From: Sarcomyxa edulis | Lineage: Eukaryota > Basidiomycota > Agaricomycetes > Agaricales > Mycenaceae | Assembly: GCA_009761415.1 (NCBI GenBank) | Contig: QUOL01000015.1 | Span: 62,001 to 126,000, forward strand | DNA length: 64,000 nucleotides | Reading direction: 5' to 3' | Shown here: positions 11,777 to 23,301 of the stretch, piece by piece | Layout of the letters: each line of letters opens with the position of its first letter | Position numbering within the stretch: position 1 is the stretch's first letter | Made by a program: the position numbers and the translations under genes | Notes under the pieces: generated by a model | Told to the model about the DNA's origin: nothing | The model's input: the letters and a program-made list of their open reading frames with translations, nothing else | The model's database searches: none

Positions 11777-12486
11777 GGAAGCCAGTTTCTTGCCCGAATA
11801 GATCATCCAGGAGAGTTTCCTAGTCAGATTACAACCCGATGTTGAAATGCCTACCGAAAACACACTTCTATAAGTTCTATTATGTGTGTGGCGTGGTTCG
11901 TCTTGTTCAACTTATACCTATGACTTTGAATTCACATTTTCGGGCAAGATCTTACGAGACTCAAGTATGCATCTCACCAAAACGACGAATTATTGCGAGC
12001 GAAGCGAGCAATGTCACTAAAGGGCAGACTCAGGCTGTCAACAAGAACAAATTCTGCGCAGATGTGGCATGACCCTAAAAGCATGTAATTCTCCTCTAAT
12101 CTCGGTCCCAACTGAACGCCATCAAAAGTTCCCACATATATGTATACCAATAGGTTACCTCGATGTTCTGGCCAAAGATTTAAGAAAACCAACAAGTTTT
12201 GAATAACTTTTGACGGCATTCGGTCTTGAAACTGACGGAGTCACGTGGCCCTTAGCGCAGCCACGAAGAGCCACGAATTGAACCAAAAAGTGATTTCGTT
12301 CATCAATGCGGCCAGGGCTGGGATTGCGCAGCGAGCCCTCCGACCTGGCGGATTCATATTAGATATGTACACCTCTGACATTCCAACATGTAACCATCCC
12401 GTGACCACCGACCGTCATATCGCGAGTCATGCCGTGCGTGTTCGCCGAGCCCAGTTATACAAAATACCGCCCGAATAAGACCACTC
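11777..12486. other. Gene-free stretch between KDZ element and F-box copy 2
   Basis: No supported gene. With 5914-6298 it made up the original spacer, about 1.1 kb, between the two F-box genes before the transposon arrived. Confidence 0.45.
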
Positions 12487-14213
12487 TCAATGTCCTACCA
12501 AAGCAAATAACAAAATCCAGACATATACGAGATACAGTGAACAGAAATCTCACCGGAACGTTTGACATATATCTCGACACCCAAGCGTAAAAATTTGAAA
12601 TACATATTCTCTTCCTCGTCCAGATATTTGTAGCTTTTTGCTGGATCTACAGCATTGACAAAAACTTTCTTTAGATGCGTCGGAGAATTGACAAGGCTTT
12701 CAAATTGGGAATCGCCACCATTCCGACGAGGCAAGCGCGATCCAACCATCTCGAAGAAATCCATTTCGTCGGCGTGATGAAGATCGACTTTGAAGGTTCC
12801 TAGCTTCGGAAGAATGAGTGGATCGTGAGTTCTGGATAACGACTTGAAAGGCTTGTTAAGCCGGTGATCTTCCCCGATGAACAAAGTGCCATGCAAGTTC
12901 AATTCGACCAAAGATGACATAGGTCTAAGAAGCTCTACGAGTTTCTTGGAACAGATCACCACAGAGGCCAGCGACAACCGTTCGAGTTGGGAATGCGAGA
13001 GAAGACATAGTAGCCCTTCGTATGGCACCTGAGCGCACCACTTGGTCGGACCATCATCCTTGTTGTAGCTAGAGAACGAAAACTCCGTCAGGGCAGGCAA
13101 GATGAGAGATTCTAGAAACGAAGGATGGAGGAAGTCGCCGAAATCGCTTTTCCTCATTATTTGGAAATTGAGAGTCTCCAGCCTGGGCATAGTGATTTTC
13201 TTGACGAGGGAGGTATCCAAGCTGTCGTCGTGATCTTGACTGAGGATGATGGAACATTCAACTAGGTGTCCCCTGCATAGTCGAAGCACGTATTGACAAC
13301 CTTCGGGATTCATAAAGACTCGATGGAAATTGAGATGGGTTAACTGCGCCCAAGGAAGATACATGCGGACAACCGTTAGGCCAGTCCGTTCAGATATGCC
13401 GAAAAATGGAGTCGTCAAACTGGACATGAAGTCCAGACGTTTGAGATGAGGCGCAGTCTTGAATGCAGTGAGACCACCTTGCCATCTCTTCGGATCCCGA
13501 AGTCCCTCTGTGAAATCCACGTGGAGTGTCGCGGATTCCAATGAAGCAAAAGAATTGCGAGGGATCTGCTGGAAGGGGTCGGCAAGCTTGATCGGATTGC
13601 CCGGGATGATGAGTCGTAGAGCTTCCAGGCGGCTAGCGTATGTAGCGACGATCTCCATGATACGCTGAAGGTCCGAAGAGATAAACTGCTTTCTTCTTGG
13701 CCTGCCGCGGTTGTCCAAAGTGATCTCCAGACGTAGAGGATGCGTCCCGCTTCGAGAGAACCATGATTCCACTAAGTCCTCCGTAAAACCTGGAAAGGAG
13801 TGACCTGGACGAGCTTCGATGGAAACATTAGACCAGAGCTGAGGAGTGTTGAGAGCGACCTCCCTCCAGCCGGAGCAGATTTGTCCGAGGATCAGAGGAA
13901 CCCTGTCATGCTCTGACTTGGTTAAGAGACGCGCGGGCTCCGTGCGGCATAACAAGAATATCTGGGCAACTAGTTCAGGTGGAAGACGGCGAGCGGCCGA
14001 TAATGCTGTATTGTATGTAGCCAGGTCCGTTTTCCGTTTTGCGATCTTGGCGTAGACTACATCAAGAAGCCCATGGATCCGTCTTGCCTCTGCCTGCAAA
14101 TCAACACAATCGGTATTCGCGGCTTGGATCAATGCCAAGATACACTGAGATTGCACTTCTGACGGAGGAATGTTGGTCTTTAGAATTGTAGCGATGTCTG
14201 AGCTCGAATCCAT
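12487..14213 (-). CDS. F-box protein, copy 2 of a paralogous pair
   Basis: Exon 12554-14213 plus an 8-nt terminal exon (12487-12494) give 555 residues. It matches copy 1 along its whole length: the MD-S-I-T-ILKTNIPPSE start, the F-box LPPELVAQIFLLC, LGQICSGWREV, the repeated CQYVLRLC and GEDHRLNKPFKSLSRTHDP blocks, and the YKYLD tail. In copy 1 the last exon reads on for 12 codons; here the equivalent exon meets TGA after two codons, so the C-terminus is shorter. An adaptor role in an SCF ubiquitin ligase is expected from the family. Start MDSSSD is chosen to match copy 1; an ATG 20 codons upstream is possible. Confidence 0.78.
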
Positions 14214-14730
14214 GGTGGGCTGGGGGTCTTGGGGTTCAAGTATTCGAATGAAGTGGTAACAATACGAAAGCACCTTCGAAGTTGGTTCGCCTTGACTCCT
14301 AATTAACTCCTAAATCAAAGACTCGGAGACTTCGCCGTGAATACCGTCTTGATATTGCACTGGCAAGGTTGTCAAAGATTTCCTTGGATAACGCGGGTCT
14401 ACAACAGAGAAGAGATGGAAGGGAACAATAAATTCAGAAACGATGTAGATGGGTAGAGATGTTACTGAGACAAGTGACAGTGAATCAAGTTAGGACTCGA
14501 AACTTTGCAAATTTCGGAAGCCATCGTACTGTGACCGTGACCGTGACCATAGGAGGCTTTCCAATTTGTGGCGTGTAAATGGTCGTTCTGCTACATCACG
14601 ACAATTCATGAACAGTCTGATTACATGCACAAGTAATCTACAAGCTGAAGATAGATATATAGGACTAATGATACGGAGAATATACACGATGATTTTATTA
14701 AATACAGAACCGACTTATGAACTCGCAAAA
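14214..14730. other. Gene-free stretch
   Basis: F-box copy 2 promoter side and the 3' flank of the Rxt3-like gene. A short GTGACCGTGACCGTGACC repeat lies near 14530. No gene supported. Confidence 0.45.
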
Positions 14731-17563
14731 TCATGCACTGGGCGTTGACCACTTCCATCTATGAACCGCTATGGTAACCATATTCGGTCCGTCACCAATC
14801 TTGATTCCTTGCTGTGTGAACTGCAGTAGGTCCTCCCCCAGGTTCGTCCGGATGATCTCCAACAATGGACCTCGATCAGAAGCTGGCTTGGTGGAGGGGG
14901 TGATAGTGATGGTAGGTAGGGGTTCTGATATCTTCGGAGGAGCAGCTTGGTTATTTTCTTCGACGGGAAGCTTTGGATCCGAGTCTGAGCCTGCAGCTGT
15001 AGGTGTGGTAAGAACATCTGATTTGGTTCCGTCCAGTTCCGCTAGTAGTGACGCATTAAAAGATTTCGGCGGTGATAGTGGAGGTGATACAGGACTGGAC
15101 GGCATGTGGGGACTAGACAGCGGACTGCTGTCCATGGCAAAGGCGTCCGCAGATGGCACAGTAGTAGCAGATGTTCTGCTTGCTTTGGCTACCGAAACAT
15201 CGGCTGACGGTTTGTCATCCGAGCCACCTGCTTCAGCACCCTCCAACTTCTTGGTTGGAGTCACAGAGTCGGTAGACCGATCCTGAGGTTGACTAGGCGC
15301 AGCGTCTTTGACAGCACCCGCTGCAGGAGGAAAAGACACCTCCGCATCTTTACCACGGATCAGCGATAATGCATAGCGCTTCTGTGGGCCATCTAGATCG
15401 GTGACGTTCCGGCCTCCCTCTGATGGAGCAGGCGAAAGTAGGAAGGACTCTTTTGAAGTCTCAAGCACGATATCGCGACCTAGAGTGAGATTCTCGTCAC
15501 CATGTTCTGGATCGACAACCTGCTCGTCTCCTGTATCGAGTTTTCGTCGTTTACGAGGTCGGCTGGCTGGAGGACGAGGATCAGAACTAGGGAATAATAG
15601 ATGTTTCAACACATCCGGATCGTATTTGAATCTGTAAGAAACATGAGTATCAAGATCGACCATTCACCCCCTCAGTTCACACAAAAAAACATACCCAAGA
15701 TGAATAGAGCCTCCGGGACCCGTGCCAAAGACAACGGTCCTCACTCTTGCTTCCACTTCATCCTCGCACTCGGTTTCCGAAGAAACTTCAGGAGCCGCAG
15801 ATTCCATTTCGACATCCATGTCATCGACATTGACAGCATCCTCGTCTTCTTCTTCAAGTATAGGATCCAACGCGATCGCGTTTGGGAGCCGTCGTCGTGA
15901 GGATAGTGCTGGCGGTAGAAAGTCCCAATCGCATGCGCCTCGTCTTCGTTTCCTCCCAGCCAGTCTCAAACTCGGAGCAGCTCCGCACCCGAGGATCGTC
16001 ATACGGCGTTCATTGTATTCTCGAAGACGCTGAGAACGGTTTCGAAGACCGAGACCTGGAGCTGTACGCGCAGTCCCCTTCTACAAATCGAGCATCAACA
16101 CCGATTCCATATGAAAAACGCGAACACTTACCTCGACGAACACCGCCTCAAGAATCTCAATCGCACTACCATCGTGTCCACTGCCCCAAGCAGCACTCCG
16201 GAGGCCTCTCCCATCATCGCTTAAATCACTCCCTCCTTCGTCTTCATCCGTCATATCTTGTAAAGGAGCAACAGTCTCCTCACCTTCCTCCTCTTCCTCC
16301 CGCTTATTCTTGTCCTTGTTTTTAATCTCCTTCGTATGCTCACTCCCAAAATGCCTCTCCCCCCACCCACCAACAAACCTCCCAACAACCTCCTCCTTCA
16401 CCCCACTGCCAAGAACACCTCCCCCAAGCTCCCCTTCATACGCACTCGCCCCCACACACCTCAACACTCGCAACTCGACCCTCATATCTCTCCCCTCCTT
16501 CCTCGCCTTCCGCGCACCACTCCACGTGACCCACCCAGCATGCAACGCACAAAGGAATATATCCGAATCATCCGTGTACACCCTCCTCATTCTTCTCCGT
16601 CCAGGTGGAGGCGGCGGTCCAACGAGCCCACCACCCCATATCTGTATCCGCGTGTGTGGTTTCTCGAGGGGTAGGTATCCTGTGGGTATGATGATGGTCA
16701 TTCGGGTTTCTCTGTCGAGGATATCTGCATCGTCCGCGGTGGGTTCTTTGAGTGTCGTTTTATCATCCGTGGTCGTAGTCGATCTACCCTCCCCACCACC
16801 ACCACCGGTACCGACGCCAACACCCAGATCACCAAAGAAATACGGGAACGGCGTAGCAGGGTAGACATACGTCCCAAGATGGATCTGTACCCTCGCTTTC
16901 ACTTCTCTCTCCCTATACACCACCTCTTTGCCTTTATCTCTGTCGCTCCACTCTGGCATCATCATATGTCCACCCATTCCTATTCCAGGACCCATGGCGA
17001 TGACACCATCCATGCCCATACCCATGCCCATCCCATACCCCATCATATCAACACCATCTTCCCGCCCCACACCCGAAGTCACACCACCGTTCACCCTCCC
17101 AACTCTAGGCTTCGCACCACTACCACCACCGCTCATAGAATATCCCTGAGACTGTGACTGTGCCTGTGCTTGTGCCTGGGATTGAGATTGAGACTGGGAC
17201 TGGGACTGAGGATGCGGGATCGGAAGACCCAACTTCCCCTCCCTATTATCCCTATCCCTCTCACGATCTCTCCGTTCCTTCTCCCCCCTAACCTGCTGCT
17301 GCTGCTCGAACACACTCATCCCATTTCCATTCCCTCCCATGCCTCCCATCCCCATCCCCATACCGCCCATATTGCCCATGCCCATGCCCATGCCCATCCC
17401 GCCAGGTGACGCCATCCTTCCTGGCCCAACACCCAACCGCGACGAAGGCCTAGACAAACCAGGAACGAACTGCGTATGGAATTGATTCTGGAATTGACGT
17501 TGAGGTGGTGGATTGTTTGGATTTTGGTTCTGTTGGGCTTGAGGAAGTGAGATCTGTTGTTGT

Positions 17564-17595
<32 letters not shown>

Positions 17596-19930
17596 GGGGA
17601 GAGAAAGCGAACTCGGAGGGGGTCCTTGGCCTTGTTGTTGTAGTTGTTGTCGTTCTCTATCTCTATCTCTCTCCCTTTCTCGGTCTCTATCTTGTCGGTC
17701 TCGGTCCCCTCTATCCCTCTCCCTCTCCCTGTCTCTGTCCTGTCGTTCTCGTTCCCTCTCCCACTGCTCTCTATCCCTCTCCCGCTCCCTCTGATACGAG
17801 CTCGAACTACCAGGTAAAGGAATCGGTATAGGAATCGGGATCGGCATAGGGATAGGATGAGGCATCCCACTTCCACCGCCACCAAGACTGCTGCTATGAG
17901 ACAACAAACTCGGATGACTAGAATGTGGCGCTAACCCTCCAAAACCACTCGAACCCTGGTTCGAGCTCGAGTTGTTGGGATTATTATTGGGATTGTTGTT
18001 CATATTCGAGAGAGGGACCGCAGATCCTGATCCCGACCCAGAACCAGAACCAGAACCAGAAGGGAGCGTGAGCGGCGGAGGAGGAAGAGCATTATTGCTG
18101 CTATTGTTGTTCGTATGCTGCAACACCAACAACTCCGTCTGTCCAGGTGTATGTCTCCCCTGCACTTGCGCCTGATTCTGTTGTTGTTGTTGCTGCTGCT
18201 GTTGTTGACGGGAAGAAGCAACAGCACGGATATGTTCCATATCCCTATCCGCTCTGTCTCTCTCCCTGTCCCTCTGATCCCGGTCCAGGATATTGGGTCT
18301 CTCCCTATCCCTGTCGCGCTCACGATCGCGCGCCATCTCCATCTGTTCACGCTCCCTCTGTCGTTCTCTCAAGTTCAACTCGCGTTCCCTCATATCGCGT
18401 TCTCGTTCTCGTTCGCGGTCCCATTGATGAGATGGGTATTCTCTTTCTCTCTCCCGTTCTCTGTCGCGTTCTCGTTCTCGCTCACGGTCACGTTCGCGTT
18501 CCCGATCCATTCCTCGTTTCCGATCCCTCTCTCTGATAGCCTCACGTTCCCTCACCGCCTCTCGTTCTCTCTCCCGCTCACGGTCACCAATCCTCTCCCT
18601 CTCCCTTTCCCTCATCATCTCCCGCTCCCGCGCATCCATCACAAACCCACTTATATCCTCCCCGGGGTCGATCTCTCCCAACTCCCTCTCCCTTTCTTTT
18701 TTACCAGGGCCAGAGAGGGAGATGGGCACGGGTATGGGCATTGGGATAGGTCGTCGGGCCCCACTGGTGAGGGAATCACCACGGTTTCGAAGACCACCTG
18801 AGAGAGAATCTGCTCGGGTCCTACCATCGAGAGCGAGTGGGTCTCCTCGGGGTCTACCGTCGTTGAGGCTGAGGGGGTTCACGCTGCCCCCGCTGATGGA
18901 GTCTCCTCGATTCCTGCTACCACCACCGCTGAGTGAGTCACGTCGAGAGCCAGAGCCTGAGCTGGGGTTGATGTTAGCGTTGGTGTTGGTAGTGAGAGAA
19001 GAGGGTTTGAGTGCGAGGATGGGTGGGTGGTCTCTGTCTCTGTCTCGATCGTCTTTAATAGGGAGGTATTAGCATGTTTGTTTATTTCGTAGAGGAGTAG
19101 AAAATAAAAAATCGTATGAATTGCAAGACACCCCACACGAAGAGAATAGCCTCCTCGCATCCAATAAAAGAGCGAAACTAATGACAGGACCACTCACCAT
19201 TGAGATTGAGACTCGAACTCGAACCCATAGCTCTTTGCTCCCTGTCCCTATCACGCTCACGGTCCATCATCAAACTCTCCCTATACCTCCTCTCCCTCTC
19301 CCTCTCACGTTCACGGTCCGCCACATTGATAGCAGGCCAAGTATCCCTGGGATGCATATGAGTAGGGCGATCGCGGTTCAAGGTAACGTTGAGTTCAGAA
19401 TTTGACGAAGAGGACCCCGGAAGGGCGTGTGGATCGCGGTGATGGGTGGGACCCCAGACGGGAGTTGCGGTAGTGGTAATGGGTGAATGAGGGTTTAGGT
19501 TTCTTGATGGGATGGGGATGGGAATGGGTACTGGAATGGGTGGGTCTAGAGGACGAAGAGAGGCCATTGCGGGAGATGTGCGTGGTTGACGAGCTGATGA
19601 TGACGTTGGGAGTGGGAGAGGGAGTGGAAGGGGGAGTGTATTGGTTGGATTGTACATTGGAGAAGGGTCAGAGTAGAGGTTGACTGGGGAATGAGAGTGG
19701 GAGTGAGAGTGAGAATGGGAGATGTTGGGAGAGTGAGAAGGAGGACGGTGATCTCGAGAAGGGTATTTTTGAGGAGGAGGCATGTATGAGGATGGAATGG
19801 GAGGGCGTTCATTGCTAGGCGCAGGTTGGGGAGGAGGAGGAGGAGGAGGTTGGGGTTGCTGCTGCTGCTGGTTGTGCCTTCGTCGGTGATCTTCCGATGG
19901 CGAGTCTTGCAACAACGCTGCGACATTCAT
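14731..19930 (-). CDS. RXT3: Rxt3-like subunit of the Rpd3L histone deacetylase complex
   Basis: Exons 19198-19930, 16132-19052, 15695-16080 and 14731-15631 splice in phase into 1646 residues, much longer than yeast Rxt3. Residues about 965-1115 carry the Rxt3 domain: VQIHLGTYVYPATPFPYFFG, IIIPTGYLPLEKP, RIQIWGGGLVGP, then VYTDDSDIFLCALHAGWV. The N-terminal 900 residues are low complexity: poly-Q, Pro-rich, GMGMGMG, and long arginine-acid dipeptide tracts (RERDRE type). The C-terminal 430 residues are acidic and Ser-rich with a basic RKRRKLD signal. Rxt3 belongs to the large Rpd3-Sin3 complex, which represses transcription by deacetylating histones. The start is the ATG of MNVAALLQD; the 145-bp first intron ends in AAAG and is the least certain. 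Dipeptide tracts of this sort drive nuclear condensate or speckle association in other proteins; that role here is inference. Confidence 0.8.
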
Positions 19931-21417
19931 CTAAAGTGGCCTTGAAGTGTTAGTGCACCTCACAAAGTTGATTACAACTACTCACTCTGGGCTATTCTCT
20001 GGTATTCTCTGCTGGTGTCTCTGGTGTCTCTGGGGTTGTTCTGGAGGTAAAAGAGAAAACAAGACACAAAGAAGCAGCGATTCTCGGAAGAAAAGTTGAG
20101 AATTCAAATTTACGCTAACCACGCAACCGGGGCGATCACACGATCGAGATTCCCATTTCACAACACGTCCTCTATGAAAAAGATTATCGAGATATCATCC
20201 ATCCAACAGCAGCCACTCTTATCGCAGTACAGCATAGTTGGGCATCTATCTGCTGGGCAGTATTCTGATCCTTGACTGCAGTGCAAGAAGTGGTAGAAGT
20301 ACAGATACTGCCATGTAAAAAAACCTGGCACTGGCACGTATTGCTCCGATCTGAGATCGCCCCAATGGAACTTCCCCCTGGACCCTTTCACGTGGTTCGA
20401 CGTCGACGACAAACGTTAACGCCCATATCTCAATCACCGTCGCGTCCAACACAACTATCGACAGCACTTCATCGAGTATGGACTTCCAAGCTCCAAGTGA
20501 AAGAGCGCTCAGCATAAAGGCTGATCTTGAAGCATAGCCGAGCCACCGTGACGGAGGCATGAGCTCTATCTATTTGAGTATCTTGCCACGATACTACGTC
20601 GTCTGATAGGGATACGAGCCGTCCGAACAAGCATCATGCGGCCAACATTAACGTTTGCGTCATCAATTCCTCAGAACTCGGGTCTCAGCATGAGTGCGTT
20701 CTTCGAGGGAGTGCTCGGAACATACCCAACTTGACCGTTAATGTCGGTGAAGATAAAGTTAGCCTCGGATGATAGCAGAATCACTTACATATAGAAGGGA
20801 TATATATGATGGTGGTGTCAAGACGCGACTCGTTCTGTATGTAGATCACCTATTGCAATTGCAGATAACGCGTGCCATAAGCTCGCAAAATTCGCCATGC
20901 CTAGTACACGTAGCAAGAGAAGAGAGTAACGTTAAACGGTCCATTGAATCTCAAAGGCATGCGAGTCCGTGTCGGAATGATCGTCCTCCTTGCCTTGTCC
21001 TTACCTAGCTGGGAACTGTTCATGAAAATGCCACTCAGAGCGCTGAACGTTGAAAAGTTCACAAAAACCAATCCATATTCATATTCGTGACGAGAACAAG
21101 AACAACGACAACAACAACGATAACAAGACAAACATATAACTAGAAAGCGATAGCAATGAAAACAATGTTGAAAGGACTAGTAATATAATTAATTATAATA
21201 AGTTGTATCGTGATATAGAGTAGGCTTGGAATCAATGATAGAAATACAGCTAGAAGCTAGATGGGCAGAAGAACAAGAACGTACGTCCGCATACACATAT
21301 ACATGACTAGTCCAAGCATAGATAGAAGGGGTGGATCGGTTCGAGTTCTCATTCGTTTTTGTCGTTACGGTCAAAGACATCCTCATCCTCGTCCTCGTCA
21401 TGTCCAGAATCAAAATA
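19931..21417. other. Intergenic region between Rxt3-like and disordered-protein genes
   Basis: Upstream side of the Rxt3-like gene with a short TCTGGTGTCTCTGG repeat near 20010. The rest shows no coding pattern on either strand and no RNA gene that I could fold. Confidence 0.5.
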
Positions 21418-23301
21418 TCAAAAGACCTTGAACAACCCCCGCATACCAAGTCTCGAAGGCTTAGCTTTGACAGCTACACTCAACTTGGCATTAGCCACAG
21501 CAGCCAAAGAATCAGTTGACGCTGACGCCGAGTGCATCCCCATCCCCATCCCCATCCTGTGCGATTGCGGGGACGTCGGAAGTGGAAGTGGAAGCGAGGG
21601 TTGGAACGAATCCTCGATGAAGTCCTGTCTGACCCTCTCGCGGTCGCAAGATACAGACGGCGCCGAGCCCACGATGACAGGGGAGAGGAGAGTATTGACA
21701 TTAACGCCGGCGTTGGCGTTGAGGCCGAGGTTGAGAGGAGCAGGACGACGACGTGCTTTCCCCTTCGGTCGTGGTTTCGAATGAGATTTCGAATATGAAT
21801 GGGAGTGAGAGTGAGAATGGGGATGAGCAAACGACCCGACGATGGGTGATTTAGATCTATACGTAGACCGCGTCGGACTGCTCTTGCTTCGTGTCGTAGG
21901 AGATACGGGGATGGAGATATTGATTTCGCGCATGAACTCTGGTGCTCTGCGGAGATGTTTTGCGGGACGAGATGGGATGGAAAGTAATGTTCTCGAGTTA
22001 TTGTTGTTGTGGAGGTGGTGATTGTCAGGAACGACAACCATAGCCATCTCCTCATCCTCAAGAGGCCTCACCACATATCTCGAATCCAACTCCGAATCAA
22101 CACTTCCTCGCCTCTGATCGCCAACGGCTAGATCATCGATCATCAACGCCTCGTTCCCGCTCTCGTTCCCGTTATCGTGCCCAATGTCGTTCTCTTTATC
22201 TTCCCCACTTCCACCTTTACCCACCTTCCCATCAAACCTCACCCACTCCCCATCAACACCAGCCATCCCCTTCTCACCCAACAAATGGACATACTCCCAC
22301 TCCTCTTCCTGATCCCACCACATCCCACCATTTCCATCCCGATATACCGTTCCCACCCCAACACCCGTCTCCACTCCAGCCCCTCCTTCCAAACCACCGG
22401 CAGCGAACCCAGACCGAGCAGCAGCCTTCGCCTGGGCCTCCATCACCCTTTTCGCATGCGACTCTATACTCCCCCCATCCATGAACTGCATCAATGCGAG
22501 CTCATTCGCTAGAGTCGGCGGTTGGGTCTTGGATTTGGATTTGAGTGAAGCGTATTTGGATTTCTTGCGTTTGATGACTTGGGCGTGGTGGGCGTGCGCA
22601 TGAGAGAGGGATTTGGTGGGGGAGGGAGGGTTTGGTTTGGTAATGATGTTTGTAGTGTTGTTGGTGGTGCGAGTGCGAATGGGGTTTAGGACGGAGAGGG
22701 ATCGAAATCGTGTCAATGTGGATTGTTTTTTTGAGTTTGACTTTTTGGTGGCGTTAATGTTGGTGGGGGAAGAGGGGACAGCCATGATATTATCACTGAA
22801 TTTAGCGGGAGATGGGGTGGTGGGCGCTGGGAGGTGAACGAAGACGGAGGTGTAGCCTAGAGTTGTAAGATCAAAGGTGAGGTCTTTAACAGAGGGAGTG
22901 CCTGTGATGATAGTAGCTGTGGTTCTATGGGTGTTGGTGCTGGGTGTATCAAGGATATTGAGGAACGAGCCGGAGGGGACACGGACGTGAGGGATCGAAG
23001 GGCGACGGCGGCGGGAGTAGGTGCTCGAGATGGAGGGTCTGCGATGAGGGGAACGAGGAGCTGGAGAGCCAGGAGTGACTGTTGCTGCCCAGGAAGTGAT
23101 GAAGGAGGAAGAACGGCAGCGCTGGACTAGGACTGGAGAAACGGGGACTGGTGGGGGAGAAGGAAGAGGCAGAGTTGGGCGCTTCTTCTGAGGCGGTGGA
23201 GGTCCTGATAGGAAAGGATATGGCAGGGCGGGTAGCGCTACAAAAGAAGGTTCTACAGATATGGATACAGATTCGAATTCGTGGTTTTGGGTAGCAGACA
23301 T
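21418..23301 (-). CDS. Disordered basidiomycete protein, function unknown
   Basis: A single uninterrupted exon of 627 codons, unusual here because neighbours average an intron every 150 bp. The product is mostly disordered: Pro/Ser-rich N-terminus with SRRRRPS motifs, a basic KRKKSKYASLKSKSK stretch, then a short ordered helix LANELALMQFMDGGSIESHAKRV that looks like the conserved core, a Gly-rich segment with MWWDQEEEWEYVHLLGEKGM, and a Ser/Arg/His-rich tail. No signal peptide or membrane span. I recognise the style of a conserved Agaricomycete hypothetical protein but no named domain. The acidic WWDQEEEWEYV patch and basic clusters suggest a nuclear or cytoskeletal adaptor, as inference only. 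Confidence 0.7.
   Translation of the reverse strand: MSATQNHEFESVSISVEPSFVALPALPYPFLSGPPPPQKKRPTLPLPSPPPVPVSPVLVQRCRSSSFITSWAATVTPGSPAPRSPHRRPSISSTYSRRRRPSIPHVRVPSGSFLNILDTPSTNTHRTTATIITGTPSVKDLTFDLTTLGYTSVFVHLPAPTTPSPAKFSDNIMAVPSSPTNINATKKSNSKKQSTLTRFRSLSVLNPIRTRTTNNTTNIITKPNPPSPTKSLSHAHAHHAQVIKRKKSKYASLKSKSKTQPPTLANELALMQFMDGGSIESHAKRVMEAQAKAAARSGFAAGGLEGGAGVETGVGVGTVYRDGNGGMWWDQEEEWEYVHLLGEKGMAGVDGEWVRFDGKVGKGGSGEDKENDIGHDNGNESGNEALMIDDLAVGDQRRGSVDSELDSRYVVRPLEDEEMAMVVVPDNHHLHNNNNSRTLLSIPSRPAKHLRRAPEFMREINISIPVSPTTRSKSSPTRSTYRSKSPIVGSFAHPHSHSHSHSYSKSHSKPRPKGKARRRPAPLNLGLNANAGVNVNTLLSPVIVGSAPSVSCDRERVRQDFIEDSFQPSLPLPLPTSPQSHRMGMGMGMHSASASTDSLAAVANAKLSVAVKAKPSRLGMRGLFKVF

Noticed and set aside
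18115..18801. Plus-strand hydrophobic open frame of 228 codons
   Set aside because: Antisense of the arginine-acid and poly-Q tracts in the Rxt3-like gene; not a membrane protein.
16132..19052. Regularly spaced short repeats that could suggest an array
   Set aside because: They are codon repeats (CGAGA/CGGGA types) inside one reading frame, without spacers; not CRISPR, which is absent from fungi.
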